A stretch of 64,000 bases of DNA, taken from contig JACATO010000052.1 of NCBI GenBank assembly GCA_018389105.1, positions 1,922,001 to 1,986,000 on the forward strand. Direction: 5' to 3'. The translations under genes and the position numbers were made by a program. Source of the DNA: Nautilus pompilius. Lineage: Eukaryota > Mollusca > Cephalopoda > Nautilida > Nautilidae. The notes under the pieces are model-generated. The model ran no database searches, had not been told where the DNA came from, and saw only the letters and a program-made list of their open reading frames with translations. Each line of letters opens with the position of its first letter. Position 1 is the stretch's first letter. Positions 25,267 through 38,206 of the stretch are shown here, piece after piece.

Positions 25267-27604
25267 ACAACATTATGCAAACTATCAAATTCACAGCAAC
25301 AAAAGAGTTTAGTTCCATTGTCTTTCCACATGTTGAATATGCTGTGAGAGAACTAAATCTACATTTAGTAAAAGATACTTAGTTATTATAAAGGGTTTAG
25401 CATCAATTCTCTAAGTTTTTTTCCAAATTTAAATATTTAGAGTATGCAGAATAATTAAAAACACTAAATTAACTTTATTTTGGATTTTAGATTAAGCAGA
25501 GATCTAATAAGGTTTGAATATGTGGAGAGCAAAACATCACTTATCTACAGTCACCAATACCAAGCTAAAACTACAGCAATGAGTGATACTAAGGGTGGGG
25601 GGGGGGATAAAAAAAATTGTAAAGTACCATAAAGTCTTTTGGGGTTTTCTATGTTACATTCTTCTTCTTCTCCACTTTGTTTGAAATCAGTCTTGTATTA
25701 CAATTTTTATATGAAGTCCATAAAGAGTTTTAGGGAAAAAAAAAAAACTTTTAATAATTCAGAGCACAGGGAATTTGAACAATGATATTTTTATTTAATT
25801 AATTTTTTCGATGATTTGGATATCACTATGCACTGTGAAAAAGAAATATGAAACACAAATTCACCCTTTCATTTACTGCTACTTAGCTAATATCTTAGTA
25901 ATAGTCAGGTTCTGTTTTAATTAATAGATCACTAAAACAACATAAAATTCCTGTTTTGTGTCATCATGATTCACAATTCTTTGATTTCATCTCTCTAAGA
26001 TGCATACAGCTTACAAGGGTGAGATAATTGACCTGTTATTCAACAAAACAGGGCATAACAACTTCAACAAAATCAATCAGTTTTTACTCTTGATGGCTGA
26101 GAAATTGGGCATTAATAGTTATTTGCATGAATGGTGTCCTGCGCAAACTGCCTCCAACATGTTTAATCTTTTGACTGTGCATGAATGGCCTCCAGAGTTC
26201 CTAAAGCTAATACTTTTCCCTTGTAAGTAGCTTTGTACATTCATAGCTAGTAAGTTTGAAGACATGCTCTGTTGAAGAACATCTATGATATTCACAAACC
26301 TTTTTTTTTTTTAGTGTTAAATAATGTCTTTCACTCCCCAAATTCTTTTTGGAATCAAAGATACCCAAGCATTAGGTTTACTGAAACAATCTTGATCCTT
26401 AACCACAGCCATCATCATATGATGATTTAACTTTTCCCTTCTTTGTTTAAATTCCAAACTAATGTTGGTAATTTCTCAGGCTTTGCCACTACTGGATCTG
26501 TTTTAGGTTCTATTAGTTGACTGTTATTACTGCCATAATTGATTGATCACAGACATGAGACACAGACATACTCATGACCTCAGCAACTGCTGCTTGTGCA
26601 GTTGCTATCTCATGCATATCATCTGTATGGTCATAGTGTTACTGACTTTGGTATGACAAAAATTTAATGAAAAATAGTTAAAGAAGTCTGTACTGACAAT
26701 TTTTTTAAATATTCATTTGTGTTAGCAAAGCAGGTGTATCCACATTTTCCTATCTAATATGTAAAGTGCATATCAGAACTCTTTCAGCTAAAGCAGCAGC
26801 CATGCATACAATAATCAGTCAACTACACATTTATACTCTGAGTACTCTACAGAGTATTTACATGGAAGAACATCTGAATAATTACTTTTTAAATTTTGGA
26901 ACGATAAAGTAATATATTTGTAACCTTTTGTGTTCAGTACACGCTTTAAAAAATATTGAGAGAGAAAATAAGAAAAGAAAAATGAATATATATTATGTAT
27001 TATATTTCAAATGCATCAACATTGAAAGGCTGCCAAATGGCAATACATAATAAATGCGCATAAATGGATGAAAATAATAGAGCTTATAATCTATAATCTA
27101 TGTAGCAAAGCAACATTGAACAATTACAAAATTCTTCTTGAATCAGTAGTGCACTGCTCTTCATTTGAAATCCTGTTTTAGGATTTGAAAGATTGTTCTG
27201 GAAAGAAAATACTATTATATTTGTAAACTGGCATTCTTAAAGTGTTATGTTGTATTGTGACAGCAGTGCTTTATCTTCTAAATCTTCTTGAATTACAGAA
27301 TTACTTGCCAGCCATTAACCATGTGTGTGTGTGTGTTATTAATTAGCTGTTTTATGACAGAAGCTTAACACATTTAGAGATAGCTATAAATTAATTACCA
27401 ACAGAAATAAAGATGAATGATTTACCCTATTAAAAACTAAAAAAGAAAACCTTATAAAATCATTATGTATTTGTTCTACAGCCCAGTTTCAAACCAACAG
27501 TCTTCTTCAGGTGTTATCTCTATTCACAAAATGGAATTTAGGGTTTGTTACTGTTTTGAGTTCAAGTCTCTGATCCTGGTATATCTCTACTGTTTGTTCT
27601 CTCT

Positions 27605-27611
<7 letters not shown>

Positions 27612-27658
<47 letters not shown>
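27612..27658. repeat. CT/CA compound microsatellite
   Basis: CT units followed by CA units, then a short A run. Same compound design as at 7.6 kb in opposite orientation. Confidence 0.97.
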
Positions 27659-30329
27659 AAAAAAACATTCAGACCCAGAAATATGACTTCTTTTGTTAAT
27701 CAGACCTCTGATCTTGCCTGATGTACAGGTATCACCAATACCATTACTTCAGAATTATAAAAAAATCAAAAATTCCTTGCTGAAAAGGCTCAAATGCTTT
27801 TTCTTTTTCTTTTTTACTAGAAACAGCATTACACATAAACAATAATTTTCTTGTTCAAAAAAAATAATTGAAGCAATTAACAATAATTACAAAAAGAAGA
27901 ATTAATAAATACAATAATGAGAATAATGCTTCTTCTACAATCTAAATATAAAAATGCTAGCATATTTAATCATGTGATATCCAGTAAAGTGGTTTCCTGC
28001 GCTATAGATGAAAAGCACGTTTTTGGTAATAGAATTTTTTTAGTGAACTCAATCTGATTAATGTTAAAAACAACAGTAAGCAGATATTTGGTAAGCATAA
28101 CAATACTACACACATGCACACACGCACACAAAAAAAGTCTGACGAGGAGAACTGAGAAATTTGACAGTATCCCAAAACCGAAGTGATGGCTATCAAGCCA
28201 AAGAAAAATCAATATAATATCATGTGGTAATTACATTTTTCCCCCCACTGAAATGTGCTAGCCAGTCGTGTGCATGTGTGTCTAAGAGGATGCAAAACCT
28301 ATGGCCTCAGGAAAACATGGTCTAAACTCTTATTTTCAGTTAAGATGAATAATTTAAGCAAAAAGTCAGCATAATTTTATAAATCTTGTTTTTTGGGCGA
28401 TAAACGCAAAGGTGAATCTGTAGTCATATGCTTTCTTCTGATCTTCCTGCTGTTTTTTTTCTTCTTCTCTCTTTCCTTCTAGTGCATGTTGAGAAAGCAA
28501 GTCCCAGATTAAAAAAAAAATGACCCGAGTCAAACACAAAAATTCATCTTATTAATTTTAATAACCAAAATTTTTTTCAACATAACAAATTTAGTTTTTC
28601 AAAAATCTCTAAAATATGTTTACAGAATTTAAATAAATAACTTGTATGTATAGAAGAAAGGCTATTTAATCAATTTTGTAGCTGTTTCTTAAATCATCCA
28701 AAGAAGACCAAGATTGTAGCAATCTGAAGAATGGATTACTAATGTATTCCTATGAGATATGTTGACCACCAACTGCAATTTAAAACATTTTTTCCAGGTG
28801 TTTAATGAAAGGTTTCTACAAATTGCTTTCCTTTCATAAACAATAGCACATTATACAAAGGAATGTCATCCACAATATACAACTATAATTTTCTTAGATA
28901 CATTTGTATGCTTAATGATCAAGACTACATGATAAAGATGATGCATTGTGTTTTTTTTTAAATCTCTGCATCTTAACCTACAAACTAACTTTGCATCTCT
29001 TTACATTTCCCTGTCTTTTTTGTTAATTTGCTGATTAGATTTATCATCCTTTTAACTGTTCATGTATGTATTACTACTTCAACACAAAGCACAATCACTC
29101 ACTGCCTGTACCAATAACTTCCAATCAGATGACTTATCTCTCCTTCGCTGGCCTAGGAATTATTATCGCAAATAAAGATTACTGTATAAATTGCAAAATT
29201 TAAATAACTTTTTGAACTGAGAGGAGGGGCTTTGAAAAGATCTAACTGCATAAACTTTGAATAAAACAATTTTAGTCCACACAGCTAAACTCTTGTAGTA
29301 TTATTCATATCTGGAAAACAAGTTCAATTTAATGGAGCAACTTACATCCAAAATGGTGATGTAAAAATTCTCTAATTCTCAAAGGAAAGTGAACTAGGTT
29401 TTGATGCATTTTGGAACACGTGATAAGTGCATGTTCATGTTATTTATATCTATCATTTCTACATATAATTAAGTATTTTAAAATATATGTTAAAATTTTT
29501 TTTCAAGGCTTTTATTAATAAACTGGAGTTGAATGTGTTCATCTGATACAAAAAGTGCAGAAAAATTATGTTATAGGATGTGTACTATCAGCTTAAGTCC
29601 TTGAGGGGGGAAGAGTGAAAATCAGGATTTAATCTAAATTAGTGAAAATCTGCCTCAGAGGTGTTTTTGGATTCAAGAAACAAAAATCTGATATCATTAT
29701 AAAAAATGATTCACAAAGACCAAATGTTCCCAAGTGGATATGGAGACTCTGGTTAGGGCATCAGCATTTCTTTTTAGAATTTTATGAAGGTTTATGGTTT
29801 GGATAAGAGGAAATACCTATGCAAATAATTTAATAATGCAAGTTCATATCAATTTCCTTTTTTATTTTTAAGTTTTCAATTTAGAAATCTTAAAATGTAA
29901 TTACTATCTTAGATTACAAAGTTAAAAAAAAAGAAAAAAGTCTGTCCCGGAAGAAGATGTGGTTCTTATCTATTCAGATCAGTCAGAACAACTTGTAACC
30001 ACCCAAACTAAAACAAGCGTGTGTTTGACTGAACATCTTCCAGCAAACCTTCAACTGTTAACAAGTCCAACCAGCCTTCAGCAGCCTGTATAGAAATTTC
30101 CACAAAGATCTTTTTTAGCAATCAATGACAATCATTTTGTGGAAATGGTAGCACTGATGTGTGTGTGTGTAGTCTACCAATGACAGCATACAAAGACAAC
30201 ACATTTTACAAAAACCAAATTTTCCAACCAGTAAAAACAATAAATAATTTTGAGCTACTCTTTCAAATCTTTAGGCCATTGATGTGGTTGTAGTAGCCAT
30301 TCCTTAGTGGACAAGGATCTTCTCTACAT

Positions 30330-31925
30330 GGTCACTATGATTCAGAGAATATTGATAATCATGTAGTGAAGCCAACTCAAATCTCACGCAGCTGCTGAAG
30401 TTTCAGGAGAAAGATAATGTAAGTATGCTTAAGTAGTTGAATAAATTGCAAGAAAAGTTCACAAGCCCATCTATCCAGGATTAAATTCTTAAACTTAAGG
30501 ATTTGAAGATTCTGCTGAACATTGTTACCAAGATATCAGGAAAATGATACTCCTTAATGGTGATGAAACAACAGATCTCTCCAGTATCAAACAATTATCT
30601 CTGTTTTGTTGATGACAACCTGGAGATTAATGAAGAATTCAATTACTTGCACAAGATGGGAAATGTCAGCTAAGATGATAACTTCAACAATTCAAAATAC
30701 TCTGTTCAACAGGTGTCATGGCCAATGTGACAATTCAGCTAACAACATTTCCAGGAGGAGATAAGGTGTTGCTTCAAAACTTATGATCCTGGAATCCAAG
30801 GCTCTTTACACACATTGCTATGCTAATTATTTAAACCTAACAGTAAAAGACATACTGAAAAGTATCCACATCATGAGCACTCTTAATATTGTAGATGAGA
30901 TCAATAAGTTGATTTTAAAAAAAATACCCAAAATGTAAAATCATTTTCAAGAAGCCACAAGCTGAAATACCCCCAGATTCCCTGGGCATTTGTATTCTAT
31001 GCCAAACATATTGGAAAATCTGATCCAAAGGACTTGCATTCACTGCAAAAAATAATCCACTTTGCAACTAACATGGGATGTTGCTAGGGAGGTAACAAAC
31101 AATAGCAATATTATTGCTAGAATAAGATGAGTTTCTGCTCAAATGAAGAATTTCAACTTTTTCTATAACAATGAATTAGGGAGAATGCTTGTCATAGTCA
31201 CTACAAAGGAAACTATGCCTGCATGCAAACAATAGCAATTCATGGAATAACAGTGAAAGCAGTTCTCTCAATAAGGTCAGACATATCTTTTGAGTTATTC
31301 TGGAATCACCTGTAGTGAGTCCCATTCTTCCATGGATCCGAAAACTTCCATGATGCTTTGAAATCAGAGAGGCCGTTTCAAAGCAGATGAGAATGGTGGC
31401 AAAGCATTATAAACACACACACACACACTGTGGCTATGGTTTTTGTTGTTTGCACCATAAGAAATAAGATTTCACCAGAAGGAATATTGCATGCTTCAGA
31501 AACTCAAAATAAAAGCAACTCTGCCATCTGAATGTTTTCTGGAAGCAATGAAACTCTACAGTACTGACTCCAACCCAGTACATCTATAAACACAGTTCAT
31601 ACTCAAGTATGCTGATGGTGAAAAGTATCTTGAAGGTTTGAAAAGGTCTAAATATATTTTCAAACAACGAAAGAGCAATGAGATAATGAATTTTTCAAAG
31701 TAATGAAGCTTATCCTGGTGATGCCAACCATAAACACTCTTAAGCAAACGTATTATTCAACACACTTTGCCAAATCAAAGCATGGCTACAGACAACAATG
31801 GAACAAGGATGAGTGAATTGGTGCTGTTCCGCGTCCACAATCAAAATACTTTGCACTTCAGTGGTTGATGTGACCAATAACTTTGTACAATACAAAAAGA
31901 GCAGAATTGACATTGGGTGGGGGGG
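30330..31925 (+). mobile_element. Decayed hAT transposon, ZMYM1-like transposase
   Basis: Plus-strand conceptual translation in several frames matches the hAT transposase family with DUF4371, seen in zinc-finger MYM-type protein 1-like genes. Recognisable parts in order: LCFVDDNLEINEEF, then NRCHGQCDNSANN (family motif CRGQxYDGAxNM), ALYTHCYANYLNLTVKDIL (family THCYGHALNLAVGD), PPDSLGICILCQTYW, and near 31.77-31.92 kb the C-terminal dimerisation region (TLCQIKAWLQTTMEQ). Many stops and frameshifts interrupt it. I found no convincing terminal repeats or 8-bp target duplication, so the borders are approximate. Confidence 0.75.
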
Positions 31926-32058
31926 GGGGATTTTCAGATTAAACAAAATTTTAAAACAATTGAGAGATTAAATATCTATTTAACAATTACTTATACAAGC
32001 ATCAGTTTAGCACGTTTATTTTAATGAATAATAATTTACAGATAACTATTTTCTAGTA

Positions 32059-33149
32059 TTAGGTGGTTACAAAAGCTTTGTTGGTTCTTTTACCACAACA
32101 ACGAGACTTCATATTGGTACTGAACATGAAGTTTATTAATTGAAGTTCCATTACAATCAATCGACTTCTGCCAAAGAGTTACAAACACATTTATACCATT
32201 TTTTGAAAAAAATCTGGATTTCTGGAGTTGATAAGCTTTTGGAAGGCAGTTTCAATTGCTGCTTGGTTGGAGAGGGATTTCATATGGAGGAAGCTGTCAA
32301 GGTGCTTAAAAAGGTGGTAGTCTGTGGGAGACAGGTCTGGTGAATTGGCTGGGTGAGGGAGAACTTCGTACCCCAATGTGTTCCATTTCTGAAGAGTCCC
32401 TTTTGCAACATGAGAACAAGTATTGTCGTGGAGTAGGATTGAGCTTCTTCGATTCCCCAATGCCAGCTGTCGTTGGGAGAGTTTCTGATGAATGTTTCAT
32501 TCACAACAGTACCTTCAGCTGTGATGGTTTCACCAGGTTTTGTTTCTTATGACAAGGGGAGAGCAGATCTCCAATTGACGATTTTGTTGTAGTTCATTCA
32601 ACTTGTGAGGCACCCCCTGTCGAGCCTTTTCACCTTGACGATTGTGTCAAGATGCCGGGGAAAAAGTTGTAGTGCTTATATCAAGCTTTCCAATAATTTC
32701 TTGCACTGTTTTTCTTGGTTCGACTTCAACTGAAGCTTTCAGATGGTCATCATCACAGCTGCAAGGATGACCACTATGTTCCTTATCTTTGAGGCTCACA
32801 TCTGCTGATCGAAACTTTGCAAACCATCATTGTACTGTGCACTCGTTTGCTATGTGCTTAGCCAACCATGCTCTCTTAACATTAAGAGTTGCATCACTCA
32901 CTTTGTGGCCTGGTTTGAACTCATGAAGTAAAATGGCACAAAAAACTTTTCTATCCATGTTTCATTCAGAATCCTAAAACAAATATTCATTTTATGATTT
33001 TTAAAAAGGTAGGTTTTGCATAATGTATCACAAAGCACATGCTACAAAGCGATATATAACTTATCTACATACACCTTCACAAGCATTAAAAAAAATGAAC
33101 CCCAAATTAACATAATATTAAAACCAACAAAACTTTTGTGACAACCTAA
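32059..33149 (-). mobile_element. SETMAR-like mariner, internally deleted
   Basis: Ends are 28-bp inverted repeats (32059-32086, starting TTAGGTGGTTACAAAAGC; and 33122-33149) with three mismatches, flanked by TA at 32057-32058 and 33150-33151. The 1091-bp length is short for a mariner. The minus strand carries a decayed transposase related to the one fused in SETMAR (Hsmar1 type). More mismatches and several coding lesions make it older than the 35.4-kb mariner; the two differ in sequence and termini and are not the same family. Confidence 0.9.
32110..32960 (-). pseudogene. Mariner transposase pseudogene (Hsmar1/SETMAR type)
   Basis: Starting near 32958 on the minus strand: MDRKVFCAILLHEFKPGHK, then a helix-turn-helix part with WFAKFRSADVSLKDKEHSGH, then VPHKLNELQQNRQLEICS. 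The sequence then jumps to the KPGETIT region: about 60-70 residues are missing, including the first catalytic aspartate (normally in TCDEKW). The remaining part has LLHDNTCSHVAKGTLQKW and NSPDLSPTDYHLFKHLDSFL with 34 residues between the aspartates, and ends with a shifted WQKSIDCNG. In-frame stops and frameshifts are also present. It cannot make active transposase. Confidence 0.88.
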
Positions 33150-35361
33150 TATTTTCCTAAATTTAGGGAGGGGGGGATAAAGACTCCTAGCTGCTACATG
33201 TCTATGCTCTTAAATTATAAAACTATCCTCTATTGTTTTAGACATTGAAATGTTTCAAAGCAATTGTGTTTATTACATTTTTTAACAAATGTTTTTATTT
33301 TGCATAAGAACCACAGATGAAAAGTGATGATACCATAAAGTCCAGTACAACAGTCTTGAATACAAAGCATTTATAAAACTGGATATTTAGAGCTTTGGTA
33401 AACTATCTGTTCAGTGGCATACCACTGTCACAAGTCAAGATTTATAAATGGAAATCTGAATTAGGAAATCTAAATATCCTTATATTCCTTAATATTCTTC
33501 TCACAAAGAAAATCTGTAGGAAAAAAAAAAACATTTGAAGTTAAAACATATTAGCAAGAAATTGCATCTGTTCCCTGAAAATCCATTAATATCTAAATCT
33601 TTTTTTTTTTATATTTACACAACATATATTTAACATAAGATAACAGGTAAGTATAATTATTTCTTGTTTTCCAATTATTTCTATAAGGAAAGCATAAATA
33701 AAGCAATGAGAAAATACAAAGAATATTCCACAAAAAGATAGAATTCTTTTGAAAGACAGAACTAAAGACTGGTGTACAACATGATTTTCCAGGGAATCCA
33801 AGAGTGATTTCAATGAAAATAATAAATTACAGCAAGAGCTGGCTTGAGAATACTTAAATAAAGGAAAGCATCTGAGATAAAAGTCACTCTTAACTTTATA
33901 GTAACTTCCCCAAAGCAAAGATAAATCAACCTGATAATTGATAACCTCATCATTTCTTTTCTTTAATTAGTAGCATCACTCTCCAAACTTTCACCAATGT
34001 CTTGACATCAGGAACCCCCTATTTAAATTTAAGGCATCATAACTTGTAAATCGGTCATAAAGTTCAATACTTTCATAAGAAAGTATGTGCATGTTTAGTT
34101 TTTTACACTCTTGATCACTTATAAGTTAAATGAAATAATTGACAAGATCCGCATTAAAGTAAAGATAGCTTTTCATCTAGTCCATGGGTGGCAGTAAAAA
34201 CTGTGAAAATCTGTCTTTTGATTGAAAGTATAAGATCAGTTCTAAGGAAACACCAGACCTGTAAATGTATGCAACCACTTCTCATGTCTAAGGAGCCCCA
34301 TTATATCCAGCCAAGAGTAAACTCAGGATACAGGTCAGTGTATGCTAACTTTGGAAATAACATCTTTTGATAAACCAAGCCAATAACACAATCTCTTTGA
34401 TTCAGCCAGTGCCCTTATCTTATCTTGGATATATATGGCTGACACATAGTAAGTTGCCTCCCTATTTCCTGTTGATGAATTGCAAATATAGATTTTTTTT
34501 AAAAAAGCTAAAATGGATATTATTCGTTTCTGGAGACTATTTGAGTTAGTTTTTAGATCAAACTTTTGTTTTTTCTAAATTAAAGCAACACCTTCAGCTA
34601 ACAACATACTCTAATTAATGGATACCTTTATATTAAATAGGATCCTTCGTTAAATGCAGCAAAACATTACATATGTGCTGGCTTTGATTTGCATTAATCG
34701 TTTTCGCATAATGCAAAGCAAATAAAATCAGGCTATTCTTTTGTCATTCAACAAAATTATAAGTTTTTTGTGTGTACTGCTAAGAATATTACCTCTGTAG
34801 ACATCAAATACAATTATATATTCAAACTAATCCACAGCATTAAAGAAATAGCTACAGGGAAGTTAACTTAGTGCATTTCTTTTATTTCACAATAATTCAA
34901 AGGGAAATTGTATCGTGTAAATGGAAAAAGTAAATTGGAAGAAAACTTGAATTTACTGAAAAGCCAAGTAAATAACAAACACTGAAATTTTATTAGAAAT
35001 TCCATAACTTTCAACCAAAAGTGCAGTTTGATATTTAAAATGAACTAAATACCTCCCTAGTTTGAATAATGTGTTAGTACAAGGAGTTATTTAGCATCAG
35101 ATCTATCTATGCATTTATGAAAACAACAAAATTTCTGATCATGAAATTTACATTTAAAAAAATATAGGCTTTACAATGTAGTGCAGCCACTATATTAATT
35201 ACTTCAACAACATAACAAAACAATAACAACCTGATATTCTTTGTAGATATACACTTCTTGGCCAAAAAGAATTTAGAAAATCTAAGTAATAAAAAAAAAT
35301 CCTGTCATCCAACATAAGCAAATCATGATCATGTGTCATGTCATGTGATACACTAGATCTA

Positions 35362-35390
35362 CAAGGTGTAGTCAAAAAGTATCTGACCTT
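35362..35390 (+). repeat. Mariner left terminal inverted repeat
   Basis: Matches the reverse complement of 36656-36684 at 28 of 29 positions; a TA target site precedes it. Confidence 0.93.
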
Positions 35391-35565
35391 GAATTTGTTT
35401 GAACAAAATAATGCGTGAGCAAAATCCGCATGTGTATTAGGTGGCCGCGTCCTTTCTGAGCATGCGCAAAAATTTTCGTGTCTGTAGGTTGCGCGAGTCG
35501 CCCGCAGTGTCATGTTGAGTACAGACGTGAAGTGTGTGCTGTGTGATTTTTCTTTTTGAGTCAAG

Positions 35566-36613
35566 ATGACTGAGCGCATTGAGCAAAGATACTGTATCAA
35601 ATTCTGCCAAAAACTTGGTGATACGCAAGCCCAGACTATCGAGAAGATTCAGAAGGCCTTTGGAGATGATGCTATGGGAAAAACACAAATAAAGGAGTGG
35701 TACAACCGGTTCAAAGATGGCCGCACCTCAGTGGACAGTGAGCCACGTTGTGGCAGACCATCGACTAGCAGAAACGACGAAATGATTGCAAAGGTTCGAG
35801 GAATAGTCTATGAAGACCGTCATGTGACTATTGAGATTGTTGCGCCGAAGTTGGAATCAGCCATGGGTCAGTTCAGTCAATTATAACAGAAGATTTGTGC
35901 ATGAGGAGGGTGTCGGCCAAATTCGTACCAAAGTTGCTGTCTGACCAGCAGAAAGAAAACAGAAAGGAAATCTCCCAGGACATGTTGGAGTGTGCTAGCC
36001 AAGATCAAAACTTCATGAACACTATCATCACTGGTGATGAGACATGGGTGTATGGCTATGACCCTGAAACAAAATTGAATCATCCCAATGGAAGCATCCA
36101 TCCTTGCCAAGATCAAAGAAAGCAAGACAGGTGCGCAGCAATGTTAAACAGATGATGACCTGTTTTTTTGACTACAGAGGTATTGAGCACCATGAATATG
36201 CACCACAAGGTCAGACAATTAACAAAAAATACTACCCGGGGGTTCTTCGTCGCCTTTGTGAAGCTGTGCGGCGAAAACGACCCAACCCAGCAAAGAACTG
36301 GCAACTCCACCATGACAACACATCCGCTCATTCCGCCCACGTCGTCCAAGCATTCCTCGCCAAGATTAACACACCACTTGTTCATCAGACTTCCTACTCC
36401 CCAGACTTGGCTCCGTGTGACTTTTGGCTATTCCCAAAGCTCAAAAAAACACTCAAAGGGAGAAGATTTGAGTCAACAGAGGACATTAAGCAAAATTTGA
36501 CGGCACAGCTCTACAACATCCCAAAAAGTGATTTCCAGAAATGTTTCCAGCAGTGGCAGGAACGCTGGCAAAAGTGTGTAGACTCCCAAGGCAAATACTT
36601 TGAAGGACACTAA
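35566..36613 (+). pseudogene. Mariner transposase, two frameshifts
   Basis: About 348 codons from ATG 35566 to the stop at 36611-36613, normal mariner length. The N-terminal DNA-binding part has the helix-turn-helix type sequence IKEWYNRFKDGRTSVDSEPR followed by the GRPSTSR linker. The catalytic domain has all three aspartates: TGDETWVYGYD, HHDNTSAH and YSPDLAPCDFWLFPKLK, with 34 residues between the second and third (DD34D). The C-terminus has WQERWQKCVD...GKYFEGH. The frame changes once near 35.85 kb and again near 36.075 kb; I saw no in-frame stop within the aligned segments. As read, the gene is broken but young. Resembles the mariners found near SETMAR/GVQW-type sequences in insects and molluscs. 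Confidence 0.92.
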
Positions 36614-36655
36614 ATCAAAATGGTGAGTTTTTTAATATTACTTGTTTTTTTGCCA

Positions 36656-36684
36656 AAGGTCGGATACTTTTTGACTACACCTTG
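36656..36684 (-). repeat. Mariner right terminal inverted repeat
   Basis: Partner of 35362-35390, followed by the TA target site. The adjoining TATATA and CA tract (36700-36733) belong to the host sequence. Confidence 0.93.
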
Positions 36685-36699
36685 TATATATAAAAGCTA

Positions 36700-36733
36700 A
36701 CACACACACACACACACACGCACACACACACAC
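36700..36733. repeat. CA microsatellite beside the mariner
   Basis: CA units with one CG interruption, starting 15 bp after the TA target site of the 35.4-kb mariner. Confidence 0.95.
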
Positions 36734-37929
36734 TATAGAAAACCAGAAGGATATCAATTACCTCGTAAAGGACATTATGGTGTGTGCCAATATAACCAGA
36801 TACTCTATCAACACAGTGGATCTATCGACCAACATGAGCAACAAGACAGTCATGTTAATGTTTCTAAAACATTTACAGAAAACTCTCCAGACAGAAGTAT
36901 GGTTGGAAACAGGTAGTGACAAGCTGAGCTTGCATTGTTGTGCAATATGTTAGACAAGTAACAGACATGCTACCAAATGAGATACCTGTTCCCACTTAAA
37001 CAACATACTGTTGGTAACTACATATGGGCTTCATCAGCAGGACACCTGTGCATAACAAGTTCCTCAGTGCACAGGAGAATAAGATTGACACTTTTCTTAT
37101 TGCAAATTATTCCACCATCTCAGTGTTGCAAATGAAAAAGACATGTTGTGGCATTGGGGTCACATTCTAACATACCATCAGCACTTCTCGCAAGACCTAA
37201 CAATTGAGATGTCCATCTGAAAGACTAAAGATATCATTAATTCTTAAGCCAGACTATCTTTGGTATTTGAAAAATTCTCAGCAGATTTTTCATAGTTTAT
37301 GGTCATTAAAATGTAATATTATGCATATTTAAATGAAAATTTATATGTATTTTGGTAAATATAAATTTAATAGAGAAAAAACTCTTTCCTATATAATTGC
37401 TTTAGTTTAGAAATATGAGAAAGCTTTCAATTTTTTTTTAAAGTATAATATTTGTTATTACCACATGGATGAGAACTATTATGGTTGTCACCTGTCATCA
37501 GCAACTCTGAGCTAAATTTTGAGTCAAAACTTCATTGTCACAACAGGAAGTTCATACACTAGCTTTGTGAACATTAGAAACCAAAAACTTCAATCTCTTT
37601 TTTTTTTTTAATATTCAAACTAATTCTTTATAGTGAATGCCTCAAAAGTAATAAAAGCAGCTTTCATTTTCATAAAGATATATATATATATAAAATGTAT
37701 TAAATCAAAGAATGTATTCCTATTATTTTGTCTTGCTTTCCCAATAATTTAAGTTTTACTCCAAACCAATTCTCTGAGTCAGTTAAAGGTACTGAAATCA
37801 TTATAGTAGAAGTTTTTCTGAAACGCTTCATAGATGCTGACAGCTAGGATGCAGTTTCAAAAATTTTCAAAATGTCACTGTAATTTAACAGTACATACTA
37901 TTTGAGCATATATTTAACTATGCCCCTTT

Positions 37930-38206
37930 CCCCTATTCACCAGTCACTCATTACAGGGGAGACTACTCTGGTAAGGAAGCTTAGTGACATAGTTATTTGC
38001 TAGAAAGCATCAGCACTTCTGACTTCGGTGGGGAAATCACTACCTGGACTCTTCATTTCTAGATGTGGGAGGAAACTTACAAGACCAGCTGATGAAGAGC
38101 AAGAAATCATGTCAGGTTTGATCACCAAACAAGCCAACCCTAACTATGGATCTAACCTTGGCAGTCCAGTACCCTAACAACCACTGGGCCACTCACTGAC
38201 CACCCT
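37930..38206 (-). mobile_element. tRNA-derived SINE copy
   Basis: Minus-strand copy of the family at 52.6 kb. It reads ggcccagtggttgttagggt, then gactgccaaggttagatcc at the tRNA-like head, gtttcctcccacatctagaa in the body and gtctcccctgtaatg near the 3' end. Alignable by eye over nearly its full length with scattered differences. Confidence 0.7.

Larger units (their letters stand above)
35362..36684 (+). mobile_element. Nearly intact mariner (DD34D) transposon
   Basis: A complete cut-and-paste element. Terminal inverted repeats of 29 bp (35362-35390 and 36656-36684, beginning CAAGGTGTAGTCAAAAAGTA) differ at one position, and TA target duplications flank them (35360-35361, 36685-36686). Total length is 1323 bp, usual for mariner. 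It encodes one transposase on the plus strand. Near-identical ends and only two frame breaks in the gene suggest a recent insertion. It lies antisense within an intron of the spectrin-repeat gene and interrupts no exon I can see. Confidence 0.93.

Noticed and set aside
25597-25606. Poly-G run, with similar G/C runs at 31919-31929 and 39527-39536
   Set aside because: Simple homopolymers, also prone to sequencing error; only those within the MITE ends have a structural context.
26000-26230. 76-codon plus-strand frame, thought at first to be a transposase fragment
   Set aside because: No transposase motif could be matched on either strand of 26.0-26.7 kb.
33586-33918. 110-codon minus-strand frame
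   Set aside because: Hydrophobic, AT-driven composition, no motif and no splice borders; likely chance within the intron.
35199-35688. Minus-strand frames of up to 133 codons
   Set aside because: They are antisense to the left end and 5' coding part of the mariner and have no homology of their own.
36113-36500. Alternative frames of 90 and 110 codons
   Set aside because: They overlap the mariner catalytic domain in other frames; the DD34D motifs are in the main frame.
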